The notes beneath the pieces are model-generated. The model did no database searches. It was not told where the DNA came from and worked only from the letters and a program-made list of their open reading frames with translations. From Drosophila pseudoobscura (lineage: Eukaryota; Arthropoda; Insecta; Diptera; Drosophilidae), in NCBI RefSeq assembly GCF_009870125.1, contig NC_046683.1, forward strand, positions 17,927,001-17,991,000: a stretch of 64,000 bases of DNA, written 5' to 3'. This document shows positions 48,246-58,500 of this stretch, one piece after another. The number at the start of each line of letters is the position of its first letter. The first letter of the stretch is position 1. The position numbers were made by a program, and so were the translations under genes.

Positions 48246-51125
48246 CTACTTCGTCTCATAAATGAATTCATGCTGGAAGTCGGAGTTCCCTTCCTCTAGG
48301 TTCAGCCGCTCAACGCCGACCATATCCGCCTCCTCCTCCTCCTCATCCTCGGACTCCTTCACCGACTCGATGGTTATCTGGGAGTCGTCGGTGACGGCGG
48401 GATTCGGCGACTGTGCATCCTCTCGCTGCTGCTCTGCATTGTCTGTTTCGGCCTCGGAGTCAATTTTCTCGTCATCTTCGCCTTCTGCCTGCTGCCCTGC
48501 ACTGTCCACGTCCATCCGCTCACGCTTGTCTTCCTGCAGCCGCTGCTTTGTCTCTTTTCCAGCTTCTGTGGTGTCATCAGCTTTACTATGTGCTAGTACC
48601 TTGCCAGAATCGTCTGCATCGACTGCCTTCTTTTTCTTATCCTCCTTCTCTTTGCACTTTGAGGTGTCGTCGGCATCAGCATCATTTTCCTCATCGGTCC
48701 CCTCCTCTTTGGGTGTCTTTGGCGACTTGACATCTTCGGCAGCCGCCCGGCTGAGCCTGCGCTTCTCGAGATTCCGAGTGATGTCCTGGGCAATGAACTC
48801 CAGCCGCAATTGGACACTCTTGTGGAACACATCCATGTTATCGGCGCTCACAAGGTTGGTGCGCACCTCCTCCATGCAGCCCTCGAGCACCTGCCTGACC
48901 TTGCCAACTGGGCAGTCTCCGCCGAGGTTCTGCGTGACTATCAGCAGCGTGGTGAGGTTCTTTAGCAGCGTCACCATGCGCTCGTTCTTCACAAGGCCAT
49001 TGTTCATGCCGTCTACCGTCCGGTTCGCCTTGGCCCGACACTCCTCGCGCAGGTACGTGGGCGAGATCATGGCCTGAACATTCGGATTTCGCGTCAGCGT
49101 AGAGGAGAGCTCCTGTACTTTGGTGAGCTCATACATGAGGTCGGTATTGATGCGCTCAATGGAGACGATGTTGTAGGCGTACTGGCGCTGGAAGTTGTCG
49201 GCGATCTGACGGCGGTGGCGTTCTCCGGCCTCGTCATGGCCCATCATGTCGTCGATGGCCAGCTCCGCGGTGGAGTTCATTTTGTTTAGGCGATTGATGC
49301 GCTCGGCCTTTACCGCGATATGCTTCTCCAAGTGGACAAGGTGCTCCAGCAGCTTGTTAGAGTACCTGTGAGCTCGTATCAGCTGCGGCCGTATCGGGCT
49401 CTCCCCGATGGCGTCCTGACCCAGCAGGGGATCACTCTTGTTTAGTTTCATGCTAAGAGCGTTCCTTGCCGCCGCATTATTGCTTGCCAGGTGCTTCTGA
49501 GGGCCGAAAAGTCCTGTGCCTGCCTTTCTCCCATTGGCGGAGGGACGCTTCTGGAGATAGCTACTGGAGAGGCTGGCCGTGTAGCCCAGGTTGGTGGTAA
49601 AGCCCAGGCTGTTGGTCTGGTAGATGCTCATCAGGTTAGGACGGAAGTCCTTGGTGAAGCTGTGCAGTGGCAGCATCTCGTGAAAGTTTTCCGACACTAT
49701 CTCAAAGTCCGGTATGGCGTGGGTCCCCAGGCCGGGCCGCTCGAACGTTACCCGGTACGTGGCGTTGAGCGAGTCGTAGGCGGCGACAGTGCCGGAGAAG
49801 ATGCCGTCTTGGGGGGTGCGCAGCCGAGCCGTCACCTTGGTGCCCAGCGGCAGTGGCATGGGGATCTTATCGGGCATATCCGCCAGGAGAACGGAGTCCT
49901 TCAGCTCGCCCGGCTTGCGTGACTGGAGAGTGCGCATAAGCTTTCGTTTCCTGTCCAACTCTTTGCGCTCCTCGTTGAAGAAGTTGGGTGAGCAGCGCCT
50001 AGGCTTTCCCATCTGGCGTCTGATGGTCGACCATTCGTGTCGGTTGAGCTGACGCGTCCCCAGGCGCGGGTCCAGCTCGTTCACGTGGTTCAGGAATTCG
50101 TCACGGCTGTCGAAAAGCGGCCTGTCTATGTACGAGTAGAACCACTCGGCGATGGCCCACTTGTGGGCCTTAGGCAGCTTCAGCAGGTTGCGCAGGCGGA
50201 GCCCGATCGCCTGGCCCACCCGTTTGTTGGCCGCCAACAGGGCCTGAGCCTGGCTAGCCTCCTCCTCAGCAGTGGCCGCGGCAGCAGCTGCGGCTGCCGA
50301 ACCCTTGGCTCCTCCGGATGCTGCACCGCTGCCCTTGCCCGACTTGTGGCCAGATAGGTTCGATTTGCCAGCGGACTGTGTCTGCCTGGCAGCCTGACCC
50401 TTGGCTGGCGTCTTCTTGTTCTTGTTGCCAGCTGCCGTCATCTGATGTTGGCTGCCGGCTGAGGTGGAGCTGGATCCGTTGTCGCTGGAGCGCATGTAGC
50501 GCGAGACGACGCCCTTGCGCTTCTTGAGCACCTTGGCGGGGGCGGTGTTGGCCACTTTCCCTGAGCAGCCGCTGCCAGGTCTACCGGCGCCCAGGGGCGG
50601 GCGACCGGACACCTTCTTTGGGGCAAGGCTCATGCGCAACGGTTTGTCGTCGTTGATAATATTCTCGTCGTAAAAGAGCTTGTTTCTCTTGCGAATTCGG
50701 GCGGGCATTCCACGGGCATTCAGCGTTAGGATGGGAGCCTTCGTCACCTTGGGCTTGGGTGGTGGGGCGCTGCCCACGCGCTGCAGTCCTAGCGTGGCCA
50801 GGCTGAAGGCCGGCGGATCCACTTGCTCTTCCGGTTCGCTGTTCTCGTTGCTATCCTGCTCATCGTCCTCGTCATGCTCCAGATCTGCTTCAGGCTCGGC
50901 TGTGGCGTCCCCCTCTTTTGTGTCGTCTTCGCCTGCATTCACATCGACATCACCAGCCCCGGCATCCTTTTTCTGCTCATTGTCGCTCCTGCTGTCATCG
51001 TCGTGATCCATTGGCTTAGCGGTGGCCTCCTCCTCACTCGATTTCTTCCTTGCGGCAGCGGCAGCGGCTGTAGAAACGGCTGCTGCCTTCCTGCCCTTGC
51101 CTTTGGTAGCTTCTGCGACGGGCAT
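48246..51125 (-). CDS. mip130: Myb-interacting protein 130, LIN-9 subunit of MMB/dREAM
   Basis: A single uninterrupted exon encodes 959 aa from the first ATG (MPVAEATKGKGRK; codons further upstream lack ATG). The diagnostic DIRP domain lies at about 318-400 (KWAIAEWFYSYIDRPLFDSRDEF, HEWSTIRRQMGKPRRCS). A Tudor-like LIN-9 region follows at about 430-500 (GTKVTARLRTPQDGIFSGTVAAYD, LPLHSFTKDFRP), then the helical LIN52/Myb-binding part (RYSNKLLEHLVHLEKHI, ELAIDDMMGHDEAGERHRRQIADNFQRQYAYNI). N- and C-termini are acidic and low in complexity. Mip130 (twilight) bridges Myb, E2F2/Rbf and Mip120 in chromatin that silences or activates developmental and G2/M genes. The absence of a testis-specific context argues for mip130 rather than its paralogue aly. 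Confidence 0.93.
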   Translation of the reverse strand: MPVAEATKGKGRKAAAVSTAAAAAARKKSSEEEATAKPMDHDDDSRSDNEQKKDAGAGDVDVNAGEDDTKEGDATAEPEADLEHDEDDEQDSNENSEPEEQVDPPAFSLATLGLQRVGSAPPPKPKVTKAPILTLNARGMPARIRKRNKLFYDENIINDDKPLRMSLAPKKVSGRPPLGAGRPGSGCSGKVANTAPAKVLKKRKGVVSRYMRSSDNGSSSTSAGSQHQMTAAGNKNKKTPAKGQAARQTQSAGKSNLSGHKSGKGSGAASGGAKGSAAAAAAAATAEEEASQAQALLAANKRVGQAIGLRLRNLLKLPKAHKWAIAEWFYSYIDRPLFDSRDEFLNHVNELDPRLGTRQLNRHEWSTIRRQMGKPRRCSPNFFNEERKELDRKRKLMRTLQSRKPGELKDSVLLADMPDKIPMPLPLGTKVTARLRTPQDGIFSGTVAAYDSLNATYRVTFERPGLGTHAIPDFEIVSENFHEMLPLHSFTKDFRPNLMSIYQTNSLGFTTNLGYTASLSSSYLQKRPSANGRKAGTGLFGPQKHLASNNAAARNALSMKLNKSDPLLGQDAIGESPIRPQLIRAHRYSNKLLEHLVHLEKHIAVKAERINRLNKMNSTAELAIDDMMGHDEAGERHRRQIADNFQRQYAYNIVSIERINTDLMYELTKVQELSSTLTRNPNVQAMISPTYLREECRAKANRTVDGMNNGLVKNERMVTLLKNLTTLLIVTQNLGGDCPVGKVRQVLEGCMEEVRTNLVSADNMDVFHKSVQLRLEFIAQDITRNLEKRRLSRAAAEDVKSPKTPKEEGTDEENDADADDTSKCKEKEDKKKKAVDADDSGKVLAHSKADDTTEAGKETKQRLQEDKRERMDVDSAGQQAEGEDDEKIDSEAETDNAEQQREDAQSPNPAVTDDSQITIESVKESEDEEEEEADMVGVERLNLEEGNSDFQHEFIYETK

Positions 51126-51849
51126 TTTCACTGGGCGAATACAAGCTGCAAGGACCAGAGAAAACAGACAGTTGAAGATCTAGAAAACAACATTCAAGCT
51201 AATACTCCTACAAGTAGTGAGCCTACAGCCTACAACCCAAGATTTCTTCTTACTTTTCCTGAAATCGGAACACTCGGCAGGCACGGCTGTTGACTCTTTG
51301 GGGCTTTGGAGATACTTACACAAGTACGAGTATACTTTTATCAATTGTCGAGGGAGAGGGTAAACGTAAACAGTATTCGGGCAACAGTGCCAAAGGAAGG
51401 TCTTTTCGATCTATCTGATTATTCTTATTCTAGCCCGACTATAGCAAATGTTCTTTGGAAGCTTTGTGGTAAGGCGGTGGCAGTGTTTGTTCTGGGGTTG
51501 GGTTGTCTTCGGCAGTAGCCTCCTCCCACCGCTCGTACCTCCTATCACACGTTTTGCAGTGCGTTCACAGCAGGCAAAACGGCGCCGGATCGCTCTTGTA
51601 GCCTGTACTGTACCTGTAGCGGCAGCGCTGCAGTAGAACGCTCTCCTATGCCCAGAAGATAGGGCCGTGTCGACCACTGATCTAACTTGACATCAAAGTC
51701 GCATTTTCTAATGAAGCTTGAAGCTTGAACCGGTTCGCGATGGTGTTCTCGTGAACTGGGGGTGAACCATTGCTCAAAAATATAGCCAGATCGGCGGACA
51801 AGAAAATATCTCATTGAATAAAACTAGCTCTGCCTTTGTTTGTTTAATT

Positions 51850-52375
51850 GGATATGTGTTTCGGACCCCATAATGTTTAGACATGTGTTCTGGATCATTA
51901 TCAAAGCCGAGTCTATATACATAGGCATGTGTGTCTGTCCGCAAACTCTCTCTCTTTGGGTCTTATTTTACGCTCAGCACAACTGAGAGCCAACTTTGAC
52001 GCCATGTTTGATGTGAGAGGAGACACAGACACAGATACAGATATATGTATTGTTAGCTTTTGAGACAAATTCATCTATTAGATGCGGTGTATTTGAAAAT
52101 GTTTTTTGGCATTGGAGTTTTGTGAACATCCGTAACATGGAGCCACTTGCAACAAGCAAACGAGTCGTACTGAGAAAAATAAGACCCGAAAAGAGGGCGC
52201 GTTGCGTTTGCGGACCACCTTGCATAATTTCATCATGGTCCGCCCTATTGTTTTATTTCTCAGACACTTTAAGATCTAGATCAACCAAATTTGCTGAGGC
52301 GAAATTACATATTACTAAAATATATCAAAATATCAAGAATTTGAAGCAGATCGGGTCACTGTTCGATCCCCGTTA
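51850..52375. mobile_element. DINE-1-like fragment interrupted by a MITE
   Basis: The left part (TTTCGGACCCCATAATG, GGATCATTATCAAAGCCGAGTC, GGCATGTGTGTCTGTCCGC; about 51860-51942) is the usual core. The continuation expected next is found only after 52237: TTTCTCAGACACTTTAAGATC, ATCAACCAAATTTG and AAGCAGATCGGGTCAC. The ~295 bp between are the insertion listed separately. GAGTACCGGGTAT at about 52794 may be the matching opposite tip. Confidence 0.65.
51943..52237. mobile_element. P-element-like MITE
   Basis: The right end, read inward from 52237, is CATGATGAAAT-TATGC-AAGGTGGTCC. It matches the canonical 31-bp P-element terminal repeat at 22 of 31 positions, including the first eleven. The inverted similarity continues inward to GTCCGCAAAC, CTCTTT, GGGTCTTATTTT and CTCAG, and is mirrored at the left end (51937-51980). 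No transposase is encoded; about 295 bp remain. The outermost ~22 bp of the left repeat are absent. Confidence 0.7.
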
Positions 52376-52922
52376 AATTACACTCTGAATCAACAAATGT
52401 AGGCGAAAGTTGAAAAAGTATTACAGTTTTCAAGAGAGTTTTTCATATTTTGCATATAAAAAAAAAGAGTATTTTACTGAATGTAAATTTTTTTAAATTT
52501 AGTGTAATTAAACTTGTAATCAACCGTGATTATTACGAAGAAAATAAGTGGTAAAATAACAAAATTCTGTGGAAAATATAGCCAGAATTACCCATTGCAG
52601 ATCCCCTGCTATGTGCTCGCTCTATGTATTTTCTCTCTCTCTCTCTCTTTCTTAACGAGAATTGATAGAGATAGCCGGTATCTCCTATGCCCATGTCCTA
52701 CCCGCCTTCACCAACTAATCAATCGGGACCTTTTGCGGATAGCGAACGATAATGACTCCTGATAAATATGTATGTACATTTGATACACTGAATGAGTACC
52801 GGGTATGGGTACAGTCGCCCTGGGCCGCGACTCTGAAAGTACCATTTGGTTAACGATCGTTTTTCATTGAATTCAATTTTAAAAAATTATATAATAAAAT
52901 AACGCCGATAAAACTGTAAAAT

Positions 52923-53072
52923 CTTATAGAAAATGGAATCATTTAACGGATGAACCGGATAGATTTTTCCTCAAAAATCACGATGGAAAAGCTCTTTCTT
53001 ATAGAAAATGGAATTATTTAACGGATAAACCGGATTGATTTTTCCTCAAAAATCACGATGGAAAAGCTCTCA
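52923..53072. repeat. 75-bp tandem duplication
   Basis: Two adjacent copies (52923-52997, 52998-53072), each running from CTTATAGAAAATGGAAT to GATGGAAAAGCTCT, with about five mismatches. Function unknown. It lies just outside the repeat-derived block. Confidence 0.9.
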
Positions 53073-55592
53073 GGACAGCAGTAACCTTCAATTCCATTGC
53101 TGTTATACTCAAGTTCATGGATCTACAAGTGTGTGTCCTAGCGCTCTGCATAAACGGACAACCGAATCAGCGATTCAGCTTTCTCATAACTTCGAATAGC
53201 TCGGCCAAAACGGACCAAATAAAGCGAATCCCGAATCGACTCGGTTCTTTTCTCGCTCACTCTCTACTTGATTTTCTGGTAGACAGAACGATAAAGCAGC
53301 ATACAAAATGCTGGTTTTTTTTGATTCGCCCTCGGCCTGAGGGCCTTTGTTCGACTGTGGGTGCGTCATGGGTGGGTGCCGAGTACACAACATGTTTGTG
53401 CATGCACGATACCGATTTCCGTGTGTGCAATAGTGTTGCGCATGCATACTGCACATGTCCACGCATACACAAAGGGATTTCTCCGCATACAAACGAAACT
53501 CTTTAGTGATTCGGGGTGATTCGAATCCGACTGAAGGCAGGATCGAATAAAGATCGAATGCACTAAAGGGGCATAAGTAAAGCTGTGATTCTATGAATAC
53601 TGTGGCTTCATGCAGGTCTCAAGTATTTATTTACATTGGGGTTGCGCTTATTTAAACAATGTTTAGAGGTGCAGACCTTATCTTTCGACGCATTTTCTTC
53701 GCGCACACAAATAAGCGGAACCCTAATGTACATACTATGTACTCGCGAATGACGGTTGACGCTTTCGTGGTGTCTTGTCTGAACCGAAAAGGGAGAGAAA
53801 ATTGCTTGTGGTCACGATATTTATAAAGTTATACGAGAGATCTATGCACATAGAAGAGATAAGCACCGCCACTTGCCCATGTGAATGGTACGCTTGATGG
53901 CTTGATGAGTCTCTGTGTCTCGCACGCAGACCCCTTCTTGTCGGTTCTGCAGAAGGTCAAGGGAATGATTGGAATATTAACGGTTTCCTCATGTTTGACT
54001 TTATTTGCTGTATGCTGCGGTACATAATTGGTTTAGTTGCTTCATTTCGTTTCGTTTCGTTTCATTTTGTTGCGTAATACTTTGATTGAAGGACCTCGTA
54101 TGTAACTATGCATATGTGCATACATGTAGTGTAGTTCGTAGGTGAAGCACATACAATATTTGCAAATACAATACATTCATTCACAATACAATTCGATACA
54201 CATGCAACATGGACGCTTGCGTGTGTTTCAGGTATTAGATACATAAAGATTGCGTACATTGCAATTTCCATTCTATAATAACGTACATATCGTATGTTTT
54301 TAGGATAAATAGTTTCTCGGATACATTTCGCGCTCGGCAAGCGGTTGGTTCCTCGCTCAACACTCGACACTCGACACTCCATGCTTATCCGCCTTCTCCG
54401 AGCTTCAGAATAAATGATGCACGTGTGTGGGTGTTCTTGTTTACACAGAATTATCTGTACAGTTTCCGCAGAACGAAACAAAAACAAAGAGTTCTTACTT
54501 TAGATACGCCTGGCGCCTAGGCCGAGTTACATCGAAAAACAAAGTAATTATAATAATAGTAGTTACAATTAGGATAGCAATAGAAAAAAAAAAAACACTT
54601 GGCTCTATTTTCTAGTTATTTAGTGGGTTTGTTTGCCTTTTGCTTTTCTTTCTTTTGTAACTTTTTGTAACGTTTTGCAATACATCTGTTTAGGTTCTTT
54701 AGATATATATATATATAACAATACATTATGTATAACAAATATGGATAATAATAGTAATAATAGTAGCATACAATAGTAGTAATAATATTAATAATAATAA
54801 TAATAGTTTGTAATCATAATAACAGCTTTTCGTTCTTTGTTTTACAAGGTTTTCCTCTTTCTGTGGTTGTTGATGTTGTTGTGGTTGTTTTTGCTTGCTT
54901 TTTGTATACACATGCCTGTAGGTCGGAACGGTAGTATGCACTATAGTAATTATTGGCGACTGTTAATATTTGGATATAGGTAATATTTTCTCTGTAGGTA
55001 GGTTACAACGACAAACAGGAACAGAAATTGCAACTGCAACTGCAACTGGAACTGGAACAGGAGGTAAAACACGTGCTGTGCACGTTCGGCGAATCGGTAA
55101 AATATATGTAGCTCTAGGAATAAAATTAGCAGGGGATACTGGGGCATACAGGTGGATGCACGGATTCACTGCCATATTGGGGGAACACCTGGCGTACTGC
55201 CGTGCCGCAACAGTGGAAGGTACGATACGTTAAAATCGTCTAATACATACATTAAAATACATAAAGATACAGAATATATAGATAGAATATACATACACAT
55301 ATTGTAGGATATATAAATAAATAACAAAATTAATTTGTGAGTCGCATCGATCGCAATGATTTTGTTGCCCTTTTCCGTTTCCGTTTCCTTATCCTTTTGC
55401 TGCCGCTTCTTTTCGCGCCTTTCGTTTGCTTGGCGTCGTTTGCAGAAACATAATCCTTAGATAAATTGGCTTCGTTTTCGTTTTCATTCATAATAATTAT
55501 TGTTGTGTAGTTTCGTATCGCCGTCGCTTTTGAAGCCCGCGTTGATTGCCTGCTAAAATACATTCGTCCCTCCTGCCTTAGAGATTGCGTCC

Positions 55593-58500
55593 CTAGACAT
55601 TGAACCGCGTCTCGGAGCCGTCAGCCAGCATGAGGGTCACCGTACGATTATTGATCCAGACAAGCTTGGCCAGCCGCATGGGGTTGAGTCGCGAAACGTC
55701 CGGAATGGGGGCCGTGGAGTAGCCCTTGGTGCAACGCGTCTGCGACTGTCCCAGCCCGAACATGCCGGTGCTCGTCTGCCAGAAGGAGAGCCGGTTCTCG
55801 GCGCACGAGTACGAGACGAGATACTTGCCGTCGGGCGAAAAGGCCAGGGAGGTGATGGGGTGCGTGTGAGCGGGGATCATCTGGCACTTGTTCTGACGCA
55901 GCTCGTAGATGGCCAGGTTGCCGCTGTTGGCGCCGACGGCGATGCGGCGGGTCTGAGAGCAATGGGAGATCTGGTTGAACTTGCAGATCGGCGGGCAGAG
56001 CTCGGCCAGGCCGCGGACCTTCAGCTCGTTGCTGTCCACGCAGTGCAGCGCGATGTCCATGACCTCCACCAGCAGGCTGGCGATCTCCGACTGCATCTTG
56101 TCGATCAGCATCTCCACGCACTGCAGGATCTCGCCCTTGGCCTTGTACAGGACTGACTGCGTCAGGGGCGCGTTGATGGACTGCGCGTTCTGTTGCATCG
56201 TGTTGTACCTGGCCACCTCGCGGGCCATGGTGGTGATGAAGGCCGCCGGTCGGGCGGTGGCTATCAGGCGCAGGGCATGCCGGGCCGTGCGGCAGGCGTC
56301 CGCCTGTGGCGTCAGCGGAAGCTTGTAGTTCAGATTGGGCACCGCTTTGCCCTCGCACGAGATCTCCAGCAGGCCGAGCAGCACCTTGGACACGTCCAGG
56401 TAGGGCTCCCACACCGTGAAGCCCCTGCCCAGCAGGTCGATGGCCGCTCGCCGCAGCGGCGTGTACTGGGGCAGCTTGGGCGAGGGCGGCGCATACAGCA
56501 GGTGGGCCAGGGCCATCGAGGTGAGCCTGGCCAGGTTATTGGCTATGCCGAAGCCCTCCACCACGGACGATATGCGGCGCTCTCCGCTCTGTCCGGTCGC
56601 CCCAGTGGCGAGGCTGATGCTCCCGCGGTGGTTGGGCGACTCTTGTGAGATGTCCTGCCCGAACTCTGCCCCGATCACGCCCAGCAGGATGACGGCCGTG
56701 GTTTGCTTGCGTTTCAGCTCCGACAGACTAGACGGCTTGCGTATGATCTCCTCCTCCTCCTCCTCGTAGTCCTCGTCATGGTGCTGTTCCGCGCCGGGAA
56801 TTCCTCCCGCCCCGGCACCCGCAGCTGAGCCACTAATTGAGTGGGTGCCGTTGCTGCCGCCGCCGCCTCCAGCCCCGACGCTGGCATGGGATCCGCTCGA
56901 GCTCTGGCTGAGGAGCACCAGCTGCTGCTGGGCCCCCACGATGGGCTCGGTGTGGGTGTAGAGGGGCAGGTACTGAGCCCAGCTTTCGACTAGCTGCTTT
57001 CGCCCCTTCTTGCCCATGCGGGTGAGCTCCCCGAGCAGGATCTGCTGGGCAGCCTCGCGGATTTCGATGCAGTGGTGCTGCCATCGCTTCACCATCATCT
57101 CCACCTGGGGTCGCTTGAACTTCTTCGGCTCGAGGGCCTCGATTTTGTCGGGCAACAGGAAGCAGTGGTGGGTGGCCAGGAGGCTCCAGGCATGCTTGAT
57201 CTGTGAAATGTGGTGGGCGAGGATCTCCTCGCGCTCCTCCTCGTTGCTCAGCGTGGAGTCGGTCCGCTGAGCCAGGCGCTGCAGCTTCTTGTGCTTCTCG
57301 CTGTCCGGCAGGAAAGAGGCGGCGCTCATCGACAGCAGCGTGTTCGACATGGCTACCAGCGCCAGGATGTGGTTAGTCGTCAGCGTGGTGCTCAGCTCCC
57401 AGTGGAGGCGTGAAGTGAATATGGCGGTCAGGTGCTCCAGGCGCTGCAGCTCCTCCGGAAGCGGGCGCTTCTTCGAGCTGGAGGGCAGCTGGAGGCCCGG
57501 CGGAATGTCGTAGTTGTTCTGCCAAGTGGGCAGCAACAGGGACATGTAGCCCGCCTTGGAGAGCACCCCGTACGAGATGGGCACGATGGGACGGAGCAGG
57601 CCCAGCCGCGTCTCACACATCTTGTCCAGGTGCGGGTCCAGGCCCCACGAGTGGAGCAGCGAGAGGAGCAGCTGGGCCACCTCCATCACGTGGGTGACCT
57701 CCATCTTGGAGGCGATCTTGCTCTTCAGGTCCTGCTGCTCCTCGTGCGACTCCACCGCCTTCTGCAAGCTCTCCACCTTGGCCTGAACCTTCTTCTCCAC
57801 GATCTCCGTCTTCTCCTTGAACTTCTGGACGAGTCCGTGCTTGTCCTTGTCCTTCAGGATCTTCTCCACGTCGACGGCCTTGTTCTTCACCTTGTTGAAG
57901 AAGTCCCCAATCTTCTTGCTCGCGTCCAGGTGCATCGACTTGCCATCCTTCGGGTTCTGCAGGTGCACCCCCAGCGCCTCCAAGGTGGCCGGCGTCATCT
58001 GGGCGTACTCCTCGCTGTGCAGCTCGAAGATCAGTCCCTCGATGTCGAAGAACAGGATGTGGCTCTCGGCGTCCTTGGGGTTGGTGCGCAGTCCCTGGAT
58101 CACCAGTGGATTGCTGCGGTGCTTCATGAGGAAGTCAAAGTTCCCTTGGTTGTGGCCCTGCAGCTGCTGGAGCTGGGTGATCCCGCGCTGGGTGGCGTGG
58201 CGGATGGCGTTCATGTTCCTCGACTTGAGGCCGCGGAAGAAGTGAACCGCCGGATTGGCCATCCCCATTTCGCTGGTCGAGGCGCCGCTCACCCCCGAGG
58301 AGCCACCACCAACCCCGTCCTCGCCTGCCTGCTCGTCGCAGGCGGAGAGCACCTCTTCGGCCAGCATTCCGTGGAGCACCCGGTCCAGGTGGCCGGTTTC
58401 CATCTGCCACACGTAGACGGAGCCGTCCGAGCAGCCCACGATGAGGAAGTCGTCCAGTGGACGCCACTTGATGGTCACCACGGGGAACAGGTGGCGACTG

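Larger units (their letters stand above)
51126..55592. other. 4.4-kb spacer between mip130 and Rbcn-3B
   Basis: The left 150 bp are mip130 leader. 51.85-52.8 kb is repeat-derived (DINE-1-like with a nested P-like MITE). 52923-53072 is a 75-bp tandem duplication. 53.1-54.7 kb is AT-rich and contains no recognisable gene. AATAATAGT simple repeat lies at about 54727-54812 and GCAACT/GGAACT hexamers at about 55028-55060. The last several hundred bases are probably Rbcn-3B 3' UTR. Confidence 0.55.

Noticed and set aside
52340-52375. GTTCGATCCCCG as a tRNA B box
   Set aside because: No A box, cloverleaf or acceptor stem around it. It falls inside the DINE-1-like repeat.
53117-53563. Overlapping ORFs on both strands at 53.1-53.6 kb
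   Set aside because: Cys/His-rich readings of GTGTGCATGC-type sequence, open on several frames at once, with no homologous motif.
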